Assembly (NCBI GenBank): GCA_963771655.1 | Contig: CAVYUG010000017.1 | Coordinates: 1 to 29,209, forward strand | Origin: JAWVFM01 sp963771655 | GTDB taxonomy: Bacteria; Actinomycetota; Thermoleophilia; Solirubrobacterales; 70-9 | DNA: 29,209 bases | Direction of reading: 5' to 3' | Shown here: positions 1 through 6,719 of the stretch, one piece after another | Numbering within the stretch: position 1 is the first letter of the stretch | Layout: the number at the start of each line of letters is the position of its first letter | Notes under the pieces: model-generated | What the model was told of the DNA's origin: nothing | The model's database searches: none | What the model saw: only the letters and a program-made list of their open reading frames with translations | Made by a program: the position numbers and the translations under genes

Positions 1-966
1 TTCTACGCGCTCTTCGGCGGCGCCGACTTCGGCGCAGGCTTTTGGGACCTGATCGCCGGAGACGCCCATAAGGGCGCACGCCCACGAGCGCTAATCCAGC
101 GTTCCCTGACGCCGGTCTGGGAGGCCAACCACGTCTGGCTGATCTTCATCCTCGTCGTCCTCTGGACCGCCTTCCCGCAGGCGTTCAGCGCAATCATGTC
201 GACGCTCTACATTCCGCTGGCGCTGGCAGCCTTCGGGATCGTGCTGCGAGGTACGGGGTTCGCCTTCCGCAAGGAGCTCGAGAGCCTCGGCACTCAACGG
301 GCTGCTGGAGCGACCTTCGCGCTCTCCTCCGTGCTGACCCCCTTCTTCATGGGCACGGTGGTCGGTGCGGTCGCGATCGGCAACGTCCCGGCGGCCGGCG
401 ACGGACCCTCGGTCTCGAGCTGGCTGCAACCGGCGCCGATGTTCTTCGGGGTGATGTTCGTCGCCACCAGCGCCTACCTCTCCGCGGTGTTGCTGATCGG
501 CGACGCCCGCCGAGGCGGTGAGAACGACCTCGTCCGCTACTTCACTCGGCGGGCGCTCGGCGCGGGAGTCGTCGCGGGTCTCGCGGCGGTCGGGGGGCTC
601 ATCGACCTCCACTCGAGCGAGCCCTATGTCTACGACCGATTGGTCGACCAGGGGCTTCCCCTGGTCATCGTCTCGGCGCTCTGCGGGATCGCGGTGTTCT
701 TCCTGCTTCTTCGCGGCAGGCCCCGCCTGCTGCGTCCACTCTCGGCGGCCGCCGTGGTGGCCGTCGTCTGGGGCTGGGGCGTGGCGCAGTTCCCCTACCT
801 GCTTCCGACCTCGCTGACGATCAGCGCCGGGGCAGCGCCGGAGCCGACGCTGACGACGGTCCTGGTCGTCTTCGTCGTCGCCGCCGTGGTCGTGCTTCCG
901 TCGCTCGGCCTCCTCTACACGCTGAGCCAGCGCGACCTCGTGGGCGAAGACCACTCGTCGCGCTGA
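1..966 (+). CDS. cydB: Cytochrome bd-type ubiquinol oxidase subunit II (CydB), 5' end cut by window
   Basis: The frame is open from the first base and ends in TGA at 964-966, giving 321 codons of a protein whose first residues lie outside the window. The visible N-terminus reads FYALFGGADFGAGFWDL and continues with TPVWEANHVWLIF and VVLWTAFPQAF, the signatures of CydB, including the W-E-x-N-H-V-W segment of the early helices. The rest is a run of hydrophobic helices, as expected for this inner-membrane subunit. With CydA (normally encoded just upstream, not visible here) it oxidises quinol and reduces O2 to water without pumping protons, typically supporting respiration at low oxygen or under stress. 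An ATG at 196 is internal and not the start. The gene converges on the minus-strand hydrolase gene ending at 985, with a hairpin between them. Confidence 0.95.
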   Translation, partial: FYALFGGADFGAGFWDLIAGDAHKGARPRALIQRSLTPVWEANHVWLIFILVVLWTAFPQAFSAIMSTLYIPLALAAFGIVLRGTGFAFRKELESLGTQRAAGATFALSSVLTPFFMGTVVGAVAIGNVPAAGDGPSVSSWLQPAPMFFGVMFVATSAYLSAVLLIGDARRGGENDLVRYFTRRALGAGVVAGLAAVGGLIDLHSSEPYVYDRLVDQGLPLVIVSALCGIAVFFLLLRGRPRLLRPLSAAAVVAVVWGWGVAQFPYLLPTSLTISAGAAPEPTLTTVLVVFVVAAVVVLPSLGLLYTLSQRDLVGEDHSSR

Positions 967-984
967 CGCCGAGGGCCTTCGGCG
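967..984. terminator. Candidate bidirectional terminator hairpin between convergent genes
   Basis: The 18 bases between the cydB stop and the stop of the minus-strand hydrolase gene form a stem: CGCCGAG (967-973) pairs with TTCGGCG (978-984), with one G-T wobble and a GGCC loop. There is no clear T-tract on either side, so the terminator role is inferred from position and symmetry. Confidence 0.4.
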
Positions 985-2964
985 CTAACGCCCGGCCGCG
1001 AGCGTCCGCCGCCAACCGGTGAGGATCTCGTGGACGGCGGCAGCGCCGACGATGGGCTCGGCGGGAAGCTGCAGCCGCTCCGGGTGGAGGATGAACGGCC
1101 GGGTCTGCTCGCCGCCGAGTCCGCCGTGGAAGCAGATGAGCTCCTCGAACGCACAGCCCTCGTCCAGGTCCGGGTCGTAGAAGCTGCCGACCATGATGTC
1201 GGCGACGTGCTCGAAGCCGTCCGTCCGCCGCAGGTGGTCCGCGGCTCCCGGCCCGAACGCGGCGAGCGGGTCCTCGCCATCGACGGCGCCGTCGGCGAGG
1301 TATCGCGTGCCTCTCCCGCCCAGAACCGCGGCTCCGCGCTCCGATGAGCGCACCAATATCCAGCCGACATGCGGGTGGTTGCGGAGGGCGGGCACCAGCT
1401 CGGGATGCCGTTCGTCGATCTCCTCGAGCGTCATCCTTCGGCGCTCCTCCATCAGGTAGACGAGGCCGAGGTTGCCGGAGCCGAGGACCACCGCCTGGCG
1501 GTCGGAGACGTCGTTCTTAGGTCGCTTGCGCTCCCTTCTGCCGGTGGCCTCTCCCATCGCGTGGCCGACCATCGCGCTCTGCTCGTCGCCGCCGGCCAGG
1601 CCGGTGACCGCGCCGCCGGCCAGGGAGCGCTCGACCAGCTCGTCGAGCCCGTAGCCGTTTCGCTGCTTGAACGTCGCCCCCTGGGTCTGGCCGTGGTCGG
1701 AGAGGGCAACGATCTCGTAGGGCCGGGGGGCGAAGCGGCGCGCCCGCTCGATGCGCCCGAACTGCTGGTCGACCTTCCGCAGCGCCTCCAGGGTGTCGGC
1801 GCGCTCGAGGCCGGAGTGGTGCGCGACCTCGTCATAGCTCGAGAACGTCGCGTAGACCGCGGGCCGGCCGCGCATCATGTCGGTGAGCACACCGAAGACG
1901 ATGAGGTCGCGGACGAACACGCACATCGTCGCGCGCAGCAGCGGATAGATGCCGCCTCGGTGCCCCCGGGGCCGAACGTCGCGCCGCGCCGCCCGGATCG
2001 CCGCGGTCCACTCGAGCGCGACCTCCCAGGCGAACAGGACCAGCGTCCGGGTGACGTTGAACCCGTTGGCGAGGAAGGCGCGATAGCCGGGGTTGGCCCC
2101 CCGCTCGGCGTCCATGCGCGAGACGGTGAGGATGACCTCGTCGGCCTCGCCCGAGAGCAGGTTGCCGCGGCTGGCGCCTCCATCCACCAGCAGGCCGGCG
2201 CCATTGGCGTGCCGGCGCTCGATCTCCGCGCAGTCGGCCGGAGCCGAGCAGCTCATCAGCCGGCCGGTCTCCTTCTCGACCCAGCGGAAGGCCGGGATGT
2301 CCTCGTTCGAGCCGAGCAGGATGCCGGCCTGGCAGGCGCCGGTTTGCGAGGAGAGATCGGGCTCCCATTCGACGAGGTCGTACCCCTCGTAGGCAACCCA
2401 TCGGGCCATGTTCGGAGCGCTTCCGTCGCGCATGGCGTTCCGCAGCACCGGCAGCGCGAGGCCGTCGATCTCGAGGAAGATGATTCCCGGGACGTCGGTT
2501 CTCTGCCCGCCGCCCTGACGGCGGGCAACTCGCTTGACGACGCGCACGGTGTATTCCTCGTCGTCGTTCGTTCCCGTCATCACCTGGAGGACGATCGACA
2601 CGGCCGCCATCACGAGCGACGCCGCCAGCGCGCTGCCGAACGACTTCACGGTGATCAGGCTCGGCAGCACCTCGTCCGCCAACACGAGGATGAGCGCATC
2701 GACCATCAGCACGAGGACGAAGCCGAGCGCGAGCATGAACGGAAGGCGCAACGCCGCGATCATCGGCGGCAGGACCGCGTTCAGGATCGCGATCACCGCC
2801 GCCACGACGATCGCGGCGGCGGGGCGATCGAGGTGAACCCCCGGGACGAGGCCCGCCGCGACGTACACCGACGCGGCGGAGACGATCCACGCGACGATCA
2901 GCCGGAGCGGCCGAAATCTCGGCACCGACGGCTCCCAAACCGGCTCGGAACCGTATGCGCTCAT
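985..2964 (-). CDS. Holin-like (phage_holin_4_2 type) membrane domain fused to alkaline-phosphatase-superfamily phosphohydrolase
   Basis: 659 residues from an ATG whose last bases overlap the upstream gene's TGA (ATGA), so translation is probably coupled. Residues ~20-130 hold about four hydrophobic helices resembling the phage_holin_4_2/YvlD-type membrane domain. After a basic linker (~140-155) comes a type I phosphodiesterase/alkaline phosphatase fold. Its visible metal and active-site candidates are D167 (LEIDGLAL), T208 (SSQTGAC), D378 and H382 (SYDEVAHH), D423-H424 (LSDHGQTQ) and H613 (FHGGLGG). This full set suggests an active metal-dependent hydrolase of a phosphoester or phosphonucleotide-like substrate. 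Which side of the membrane it faces cannot be told from sequence. The 'holin' name reflects topology only; nothing suggests phage lysis. Similar fusions are, to my knowledge, common in Actinobacteria but uncharacterised. The neighbouring flippase-like gene hints at a lipid-linked substrate, which is inference. Confidence 0.85.
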   Translation of the reverse strand: MSAYGSEPVWEPSVPRFRPLRLIVAWIVSAASVYVAAGLVPGVHLDRPAAAIVVAAVIAILNAVLPPMIAALRLPFMLALGFVLVLMVDALILVLADEVLPSLITVKSFGSALAASLVMAAVSIVLQVMTGTNDDEEYTVRVVKRVARRQGGGQRTDVPGIIFLEIDGLALPVLRNAMRDGSAPNMARWVAYEGYDLVEWEPDLSSQTGACQAGILLGSNEDIPAFRWVEKETGRLMSCSAPADCAEIERRHANGAGLLVDGGASRGNLLSGEADEVILTVSRMDAERGANPGYRAFLANGFNVTRTLVLFAWEVALEWTAAIRAARRDVRPRGHRGGIYPLLRATMCVFVRDLIVFGVLTDMMRGRPAVYATFSSYDEVAHHSGLERADTLEALRKVDQQFGRIERARRFAPRPYEIVALSDHGQTQGATFKQRNGYGLDELVERSLAGGAVTGLAGGDEQSAMVGHAMGEATGRRERKRPKNDVSDRQAVVLGSGNLGLVYLMEERRRMTLEEIDERHPELVPALRNHPHVGWILVRSSERGAAVLGGRGTRYLADGAVDGEDPLAAFGPGAADHLRRTDGFEHVADIMVGSFYDPDLDEGCAFEELICFHGGLGGEQTRPFILHPERLQLPAEPIVGAAAVHEILTGWRRTLAAGR

Positions 2965-4070
2965 TCCCCGCCTCGACGGGCCCGGCGCTTGGCGGCCCGC
3001 TCTTCCTTGATCTCGCGCGTGCGGACCTTCGCGCCTGCGTAGGAGGTTTGCACCAGCTCCTTGCCGCCGGACCAACCGAACGCCCACGACACCATGACCA
3101 CGGCGAAGACGACGTCCCAAGCCGAGATGATCAATTGCTGGGCGACGGAATACGCGGTGGCGTTCGAGGCGCTCGTCGAGCCACGCAGTGCAGCCGTGTT
3201 GGCGGCCTGGGTGACACCGACCCCGCCGGGCGTCACCGACACGGAGTTCGCGACCGAGTTCGACGCCGTCACCGTCGCAACGTTATGGAAGGTGACAGGG
3301 ATGCCGTACGCGCCGAGGAATACGGCCACGATCCCCAGCCGCGCGAGATAGCTCCCGAGCTCGGGCAGGGCGACGCTGACCAAGGCCTTGCGCGGCGTGC
3401 GCAGCACCGCACCCCCCACCGCGAGCTGGGCGCGCAGCTTGGCCGCCCGCCTCCAGAAGAGCCGCGCCAGCAGGACGAGTAGGAGGATTGCCCCGATGGC
3501 AAACATCGCGACCGCGACGGGGTGGTCCGAGACGACGCCGAGGTTGACCGAGAGTGAGCTCGAGACGCTGATGAAGAGGTACAGGTAGAGCGCGATGTTG
3601 AAGACCGAGAAGGGGATCTTCTGGACGACGAGACCCGAGAACACGGCCGCGAACGTCGCGCCCGCGATGACCGCGGTGAACATCCCGAGCATCACCCAGG
3701 TGCCGATGTTCGCGGGGAGAAACGCGTTCATCGCCACCGCCGCCGCGTAGGACGCGAGGACGATCCGAAACGAGACGCCCGCCCGGGGGAAGGCGGCTCG
3801 AAGGATCCCGAGCCACGCGAGTGCGGCGAGCGTCGTCTGAAGCGTCTCGAGCACCACACCGCCGACCACGGCCGACAGCGGCACCTGCGCGACCTTGTCG
3901 AAGAGGGCCCGGATCCAGTCGCTCACCGGAATGCCCAGGAGGTCGAGGACGTAGAGGACGACGGCGACTCCGGCGATCCATGCGGCGATCCGAACCAGCC
4001 GTTGCCAGATCGGGGCGCCGGCCGGTGCGGTCGCAGCCTCCACAGCACGACGGTATCTGGCGCCGAGCAA
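2961..4070 (-). CDS. UPF0104 / lysylphosphatidylglycerol-synthase TM-region (flippase-like) membrane protein
   Basis: About 369 residues. I place the start at TTG 4070 because a GGGAG Shine-Dalgarno lies 7 nt upstream; longer readings run into the divergent MBL gene. Roughly seven to eight transmembrane helices are visible. The family hallmark is the conserved SVTPGGVGVTQAA segment near the C-terminus; PANIGTWVMLG earlier also fits. The tail is strongly basic (KEERAAKRRARR). This fold (PF03706) forms the membrane part of MprF, where it flips lysyl-phosphatidylglycerol, and occurs as stand-alone proteins of unknown substrate; no aminoacyl-transferase domain is present here. It is the first gene of a two-gene unit, its stop overlapping the start of the holin-phosphohydrolase gene. 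Lipid translocation is inferred from the family. Confidence 0.85.
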   Translation of the reverse strand: MLGARYRRAVEAATAPAGAPIWQRLVRIAAWIAGVAVVLYVLDLLGIPVSDWIRALFDKVAQVPLSAVVGGVVLETLQTTLAALAWLGILRAAFPRAGVSFRIVLASYAAAVAMNAFLPANIGTWVMLGMFTAVIAGATFAAVFSGLVVQKIPFSVFNIALYLYLFISVSSSLSVNLGVVSDHPVAVAMFAIGAILLLVLLARLFWRRAAKLRAQLAVGGAVLRTPRKALVSVALPELGSYLARLGIVAVFLGAYGIPVTFHNVATVTASNSVANSVSVTPGGVGVTQAANTAALRGSTSASNATAYSVAQQLIISAWDVVFAVVMVSWAFGWSGGKELVQTSYAGAKVRTREIKEERAAKRRARRGGE

Positions 4071-4071
4071 A

Positions 4072-4077
4072 TAGTTT
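4072..4077 (+). promoter_or_regulatory. Candidate -10 element for leaderless transcription of the MBL gene
   Basis: TAGTTT matches the actinobacterial TANNNT -10 pattern and ends 6 nt before the ATG at 4084. No Shine-Dalgarno precedes that ATG. The spacing is what a leaderless transcript would need. No good -35 is visible, so this is tentative. Confidence 0.35.
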
Positions 4078-4083
4078 CTCCCG

Positions 4084-4899
4084 ATGAACGAGGCCGACAG
4101 GGTCCGCTTCATCGGGCACGCGACCGTCGAGATCGAGCTGTCGGGCGTCGCGCTCCTGACCGATCCGTTCCTGCGCGATCGCGTTGGGCCCCTCGTCCGC
4201 ATGCCACCGTCGGTGGACGTCGCTGCGCTCGCCCCCGACGCCGTCCTCGTCTCCCACCTCGACCGCGACCACCTCGACCTCCCGTCCCTGCGGAGCCTCG
4301 CCGGAAAGCCGCGCTTGATAGTCCCCCGCGGCGGCGCTGCCTTCGCCCGGCGCCACGGCTTCGAGTCCGTGACCGAGCTCGCCGTGGGCGAGAGCACATC
4401 GGTCGGAGCGCTCGAGGTGACGGCCGTGCCGGCCGTGCACGACGGGCGGCGCGCCCCCTATGGACCCACGGCGCAGCCCGTCGGCTACCTGGTCAAGGGA
4501 CGGCGCCGGGTCTATTTCGCCGGCGATACCGACCTCTTCGACGGCATGGCCGAGCTGTCCGACTCCCTCGACCTGGCTCTCGTCCCGATCACCGGCTGGG
4601 GGCCGACGCTCGGCGCCGGGCATCTGGACCCGGAGCGCGCTGCCCGCGCGCTCGCGCTCCTGCGTCCCCGCATGGCGGTCCCGATCCATTGGGGCACGCT
4701 TCACCCGCTCGGCCTCAGGCGCTTCATGTCGCACCAGCTATCCGAGAGCCCGCATGAATTCGCCCGCCACGCTGCCCGGATCGCGCCGAGCGTCGAGGTG
4801 CGCGTGCTCGCGCCAGGCGAATCGCTCACCCTCGCAAACTCACCCGGTTCGGGTGACGACAGCGCCGAGCCTAGGGGTAAGAGTTCTCGCGATGGCTGA
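4084..4899 (+). CDS. MBL-fold metallo-hydrolase (UlaG/NAPE-PLD-like) with altered metal motif
   Basis: 271 residues in the size range of compact metallo-beta-lactamase-fold hydrolases of the UlaG/NAPE-PLD-like group. The N-terminus (RFIGHATVEIELSG, then LLTDPFL) is the standard beginning. The metal-binding signature is SHLDRDHLD: H58-x-D60-x-D62-H63 instead of HxHxDH, so the second histidine is aspartate. The other expected ligands are present: H119 (VPAVHD), D148 (FAGDTD) and H202 (PIHWGT). The protein has no signal peptide and should be cytosolic. Its substrate is unknown; family members cleave lactone or phosphodiester bonds. It starts 13 bp from the divergent flippase-like gene and its stop overlaps the next gene's start by 8 nt, so the two plus-strand genes are probably co-transcribed. 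The C-terminal ~20 residues are polar and low in complexity. Confidence 0.88.
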   Translation: MNEADRVRFIGHATVEIELSGVALLTDPFLRDRVGPLVRMPPSVDVAALAPDAVLVSHLDRDHLDLPSLRSLAGKPRLIVPRGGAAFARRHGFESVTELAVGESTSVGALEVTAVPAVHDGRRAPYGPTAQPVGYLVKGRRRVYFAGDTDLFDGMAELSDSLDLALVPITGWGPTLGAGHLDPERAARALALLRPRMAVPIHWGTLHPLGLRRFMSHQLSESPHEFARHAARIAPSVEVRVLAPGESLTLANSPGSGDDSAEPRGKSSRDG

Positions 4900-6520
4900 G
4901 ATGGAGCGCCCCGACACCTCCCCTTCGCCCGAGGGCACGCCCGGTTCCGCGCCTGAGGCCTCGGCGAGCCCGCCGCCCGAGGGGTCGCCGCCCTCCGACC
5001 CACGGCGGCGACACCGCGTCCTGGTGTGGTCGCTCGTCGTGTTCGCCTCGCTGGTGCTGATCTTCTCGATCGTCGCGAACTGGGTCCAGACCGAGCTGCT
5101 CGACAGCGGCCAGGTTGCGACCACCACCGAACAGATCCTCGAGGACTCGGACGTACAGCAGCAGCTCAGCATCTTCACTGTCGATCAGCTCTACGCCAAC
5201 GTCGACGTCCAGGGCGCGATCGCGCAGAAGCTGCCCTCCTCCGTTCAGGCGTTCGCCGTTCCAATCACGGCGGCAACGAGGCAGCTCGCCACGAACGTGG
5301 CGGAGAAGGCACTCGCCTCGCCTGAGGTTCAAGGCCTCGTCACCGGCGCCATCGGCCTGGCACATCAGCAGTTCGTCAGCCTGATCGAGGACAAGGGCCA
5401 GTACGTCTCGACCACCGGCGGGGAGGTCACGCTCGAATACGGCGGCGTCGTCGCCGACCTCGCCGCCCGCCTCGGGGTGGACCCGGCGACGATCTCGAAG
5501 ATCCAGGGTGTCATCCAGCAGTTCTCGGTGGACCTCAAGCAGCGCCTGAGCACGGCGCAGACCAACATCAAGTCCGCAAGAGCAAGCCTCGCCCAGGTGA
5601 AGAAGGGCCAGCTGAGCCCGGACACCGAGCAGACTCTCCAAACGCTGCAGAAGACCGCCGGTGAGCTTCAAACGGCGGTCGCGAGCCTCGTGCAGAAGAT
5701 CAAGGGCGTTCAGTCGAGCGTTCCGGCTCAGCTCCAGAGCAAGCTGTCCGACCTCGAGGGCCGGTTGACCGACCTCGACGGCCGGTTGACCGGACTCGAT
5801 ACCCGCATCAGCGCCGTGCTCAAGGATCCAAGCCAGGCGAATATCGTCAAGCTCGATCCCGCGCTCGCCGCCCTCCAGTCACGCGTCACGGCGGCGCTCG
5901 ACCGCCAGGCCGTGCAGCACCCCGGTGAGCTCGTCCTCATGAAGTCCAGCCAACTCGACGGACTTCAGAAGCTTGTCAGCGCGCTCCGCAGCCTCGGCTT
6001 CGTGCTGCCGCTGCTCGCGCTCCTGCTCTACCTGGGCGCCCTCTACCTGGCGAAGGGGTGGCGCCGCCAAGCGCTGATCGCAGCCGGGGGCGGGATCCTG
6101 GGGGCGGCGCTGGTCGTCCTGTTGGCGAGGCGCCTGCTCGGCGGCGCGGTCGTGGACTCCGAGGCGCTCTCCGAGACGGTCAAGCCGGCCATCGCGTCGA
6201 TCTGGGACATCATTTCCGCCGGGCTTCGCCAGCGAGCGCTGTTCGTCGGAGTCATCGGACTGGCGTTCATCGGCGGAGGCGCGCTCGCGGGGCCCGGCCG
6301 CTACGCAATCGCCTCTCGGCGCTTTCTGGCGCCGTCCCTCCGCGACCATCCGGTCGCGGTCTACGGCGCCGTCGCGGCGCTGTTCCTGCTCTGGCTCTCG
6401 TTCATACCCGGGATCAACAACCTCGGCCAGGTCCTGGTGATCGTCGCGCTCGCGGCCCTGGCCGTGCTCGGCGTCGAGATACTGCGACGGCAGACGGCAA
6501 GAGAGTTCCCGAAGACCTAG
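4892..6520 (+). CDS. Large membrane protein with extracytoplasmic coiled-coil region, unknown function
   Basis: 542 residues from ATG 4892; the open frame runs further upstream, but that part is antisense to nothing plausible and lies inside the MBL gene. Residues 1-40 are Pro/Ser/Glu-rich and end in RRRHR, then comes one helix at ~43-63. A long soluble part follows (residues ~65-365) with a conserved-looking block LDSGQVATTTEQILEDSDVQ and VDQLYANVDVQ, then a predicted coiled coil (~205-310) containing heptads DLEGRLT/DLDGRLT/GLDTRIS. The C-terminus has about five helices (~368-387, 394-412, 450-468, 488-505, 511-529). I recall actinobacterial membrane proteins with the same N-terminal pattern and no assigned function. 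The positive-inside rule puts the central part outside the membrane. No catalytic motif is visible. Confidence 0.8.
   Translation: MAEMERPDTSPSPEGTPGSAPEASASPPPEGSPPSDPRRRHRVLVWSLVVFASLVLIFSIVANWVQTELLDSGQVATTTEQILEDSDVQQQLSIFTVDQLYANVDVQGAIAQKLPSSVQAFAVPITAATRQLATNVAEKALASPEVQGLVTGAIGLAHQQFVSLIEDKGQYVSTTGGEVTLEYGGVVADLAARLGVDPATISKIQGVIQQFSVDLKQRLSTAQTNIKSARASLAQVKKGQLSPDTEQTLQTLQKTAGELQTAVASLVQKIKGVQSSVPAQLQSKLSDLEGRLTDLDGRLTGLDTRISAVLKDPSQANIVKLDPALAALQSRVTAALDRQAVQHPGELVLMKSSQLDGLQKLVSALRSLGFVLPLLALLLYLGALYLAKGWRRQALIAAGGGILGAALVVLLARRLLGGAVVDSEALSETVKPAIASIWDIISAGLRQRALFVGVIGLAFIGGGALAGPGRYAIASRRFLAPSLRDHPVAVYGAVAALFLLWLSFIPGINNLGQVLVIVALAALAVLGVEILRRQTAREFPKT
5750..5791 (+). repeat. 21-bp tandem repeat, two near-identical copies, inside the coiled-coil coding region
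   Basis: 5750-5770 and 5771-5791 differ at one base (GAG versus GAC within the unit). A diverged third copy follows at 5792-5812. Each unit encodes one heptad (DLEGRLT, DLDGRLT, GLDTRIS), so the repeat extends the coiled coil in whole turns. Confidence 0.85.
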
Positions 6521-6526
6521 GCCCAG

Positions 6527-6540
6527 GACCCGAGCGGGTC
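6527..6540 (+). terminator. Candidate terminator hairpin after the coiled-coil membrane protein
   Basis: GACCC (6527-6531) pairs with GGGTC (6536-6540) around a GAGC loop, 7 nt after the stop codon. The stem is short and followed by GTTGAGCT rather than a T-tract. Confidence 0.3.
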
Positions 6541-6609
6541 GTTGAGCTCAGCGAGCGAAGCGGGGCGTGCGGCCAGGCGGCGGCCGTGTTTCGTCACACC
6601 TCGCCGGTC

Positions 6610-6653
6610 GCGATGCGAGATGAAGCCGCATAGTCGACTACAACTCGCATCGC
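6610..6653. repeat. Perfect 10-bp inverted repeat enclosing a 10-bp palindrome
   Basis: GCGATGCGAG (6610-6619) and CTCGCATCGC (6644-6653) are exact reverse complements. Between them TAGTCGACTA (6631-6640) is a perfect palindrome of its own, slightly off-centre. The structure lies in the 199-bp gap between two convergent genes. It could form a cruciform or RNA hairpin from either strand. No gene or known element accounts for it. Confidence 0.6.
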
Positions 6654-6687
6654 CAGCTGAGACCTCGAACGGAACTCACACGGGGCC

Positions 6688-6714
6688 GCCTAGGTGTGGG
6701 CGCCAGACCTAGGC
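6688..6714 (-). terminator. Candidate terminator hairpin downstream of the P450 operon
   Basis: GCCTAGGT (6688-6695) and ACCTAGGC (6707-6714) form a perfect 8-bp stem with an 11-nt loop, 5 nt beyond the P450 stop. There is no T-tract. The same CCTAGG core also occurs at 6516-6521. Confidence 0.4.
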
Positions 6715-6719
6715 CGCGC

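Noticed and set aside
985..2964. The holin-like domain as evidence of a prophage or lysis cassette
   Set aside because: The domain is fused to a phosphohydrolase and sits among housekeeping genes; there is no endolysin, integrase or structural phage gene nearby.
1369..3042. Long plus-strand open frame (557 codons) opposite the holin-phosphohydrolase gene
   Set aside because: Its translation is Arg/Asp/Glu/His-rich with no domain, and the opposite strand encodes a protein with intact catalytic motifs. It is a GC-rich antisense shadow.
2961..4397. Longer version of the flippase-like protein starting at 4397 or at ATG 4112
   Set aside because: The extra N-terminal residues are antisense to the conserved start of the MBL gene, and TTG 4070 has a well-placed GGGAG.
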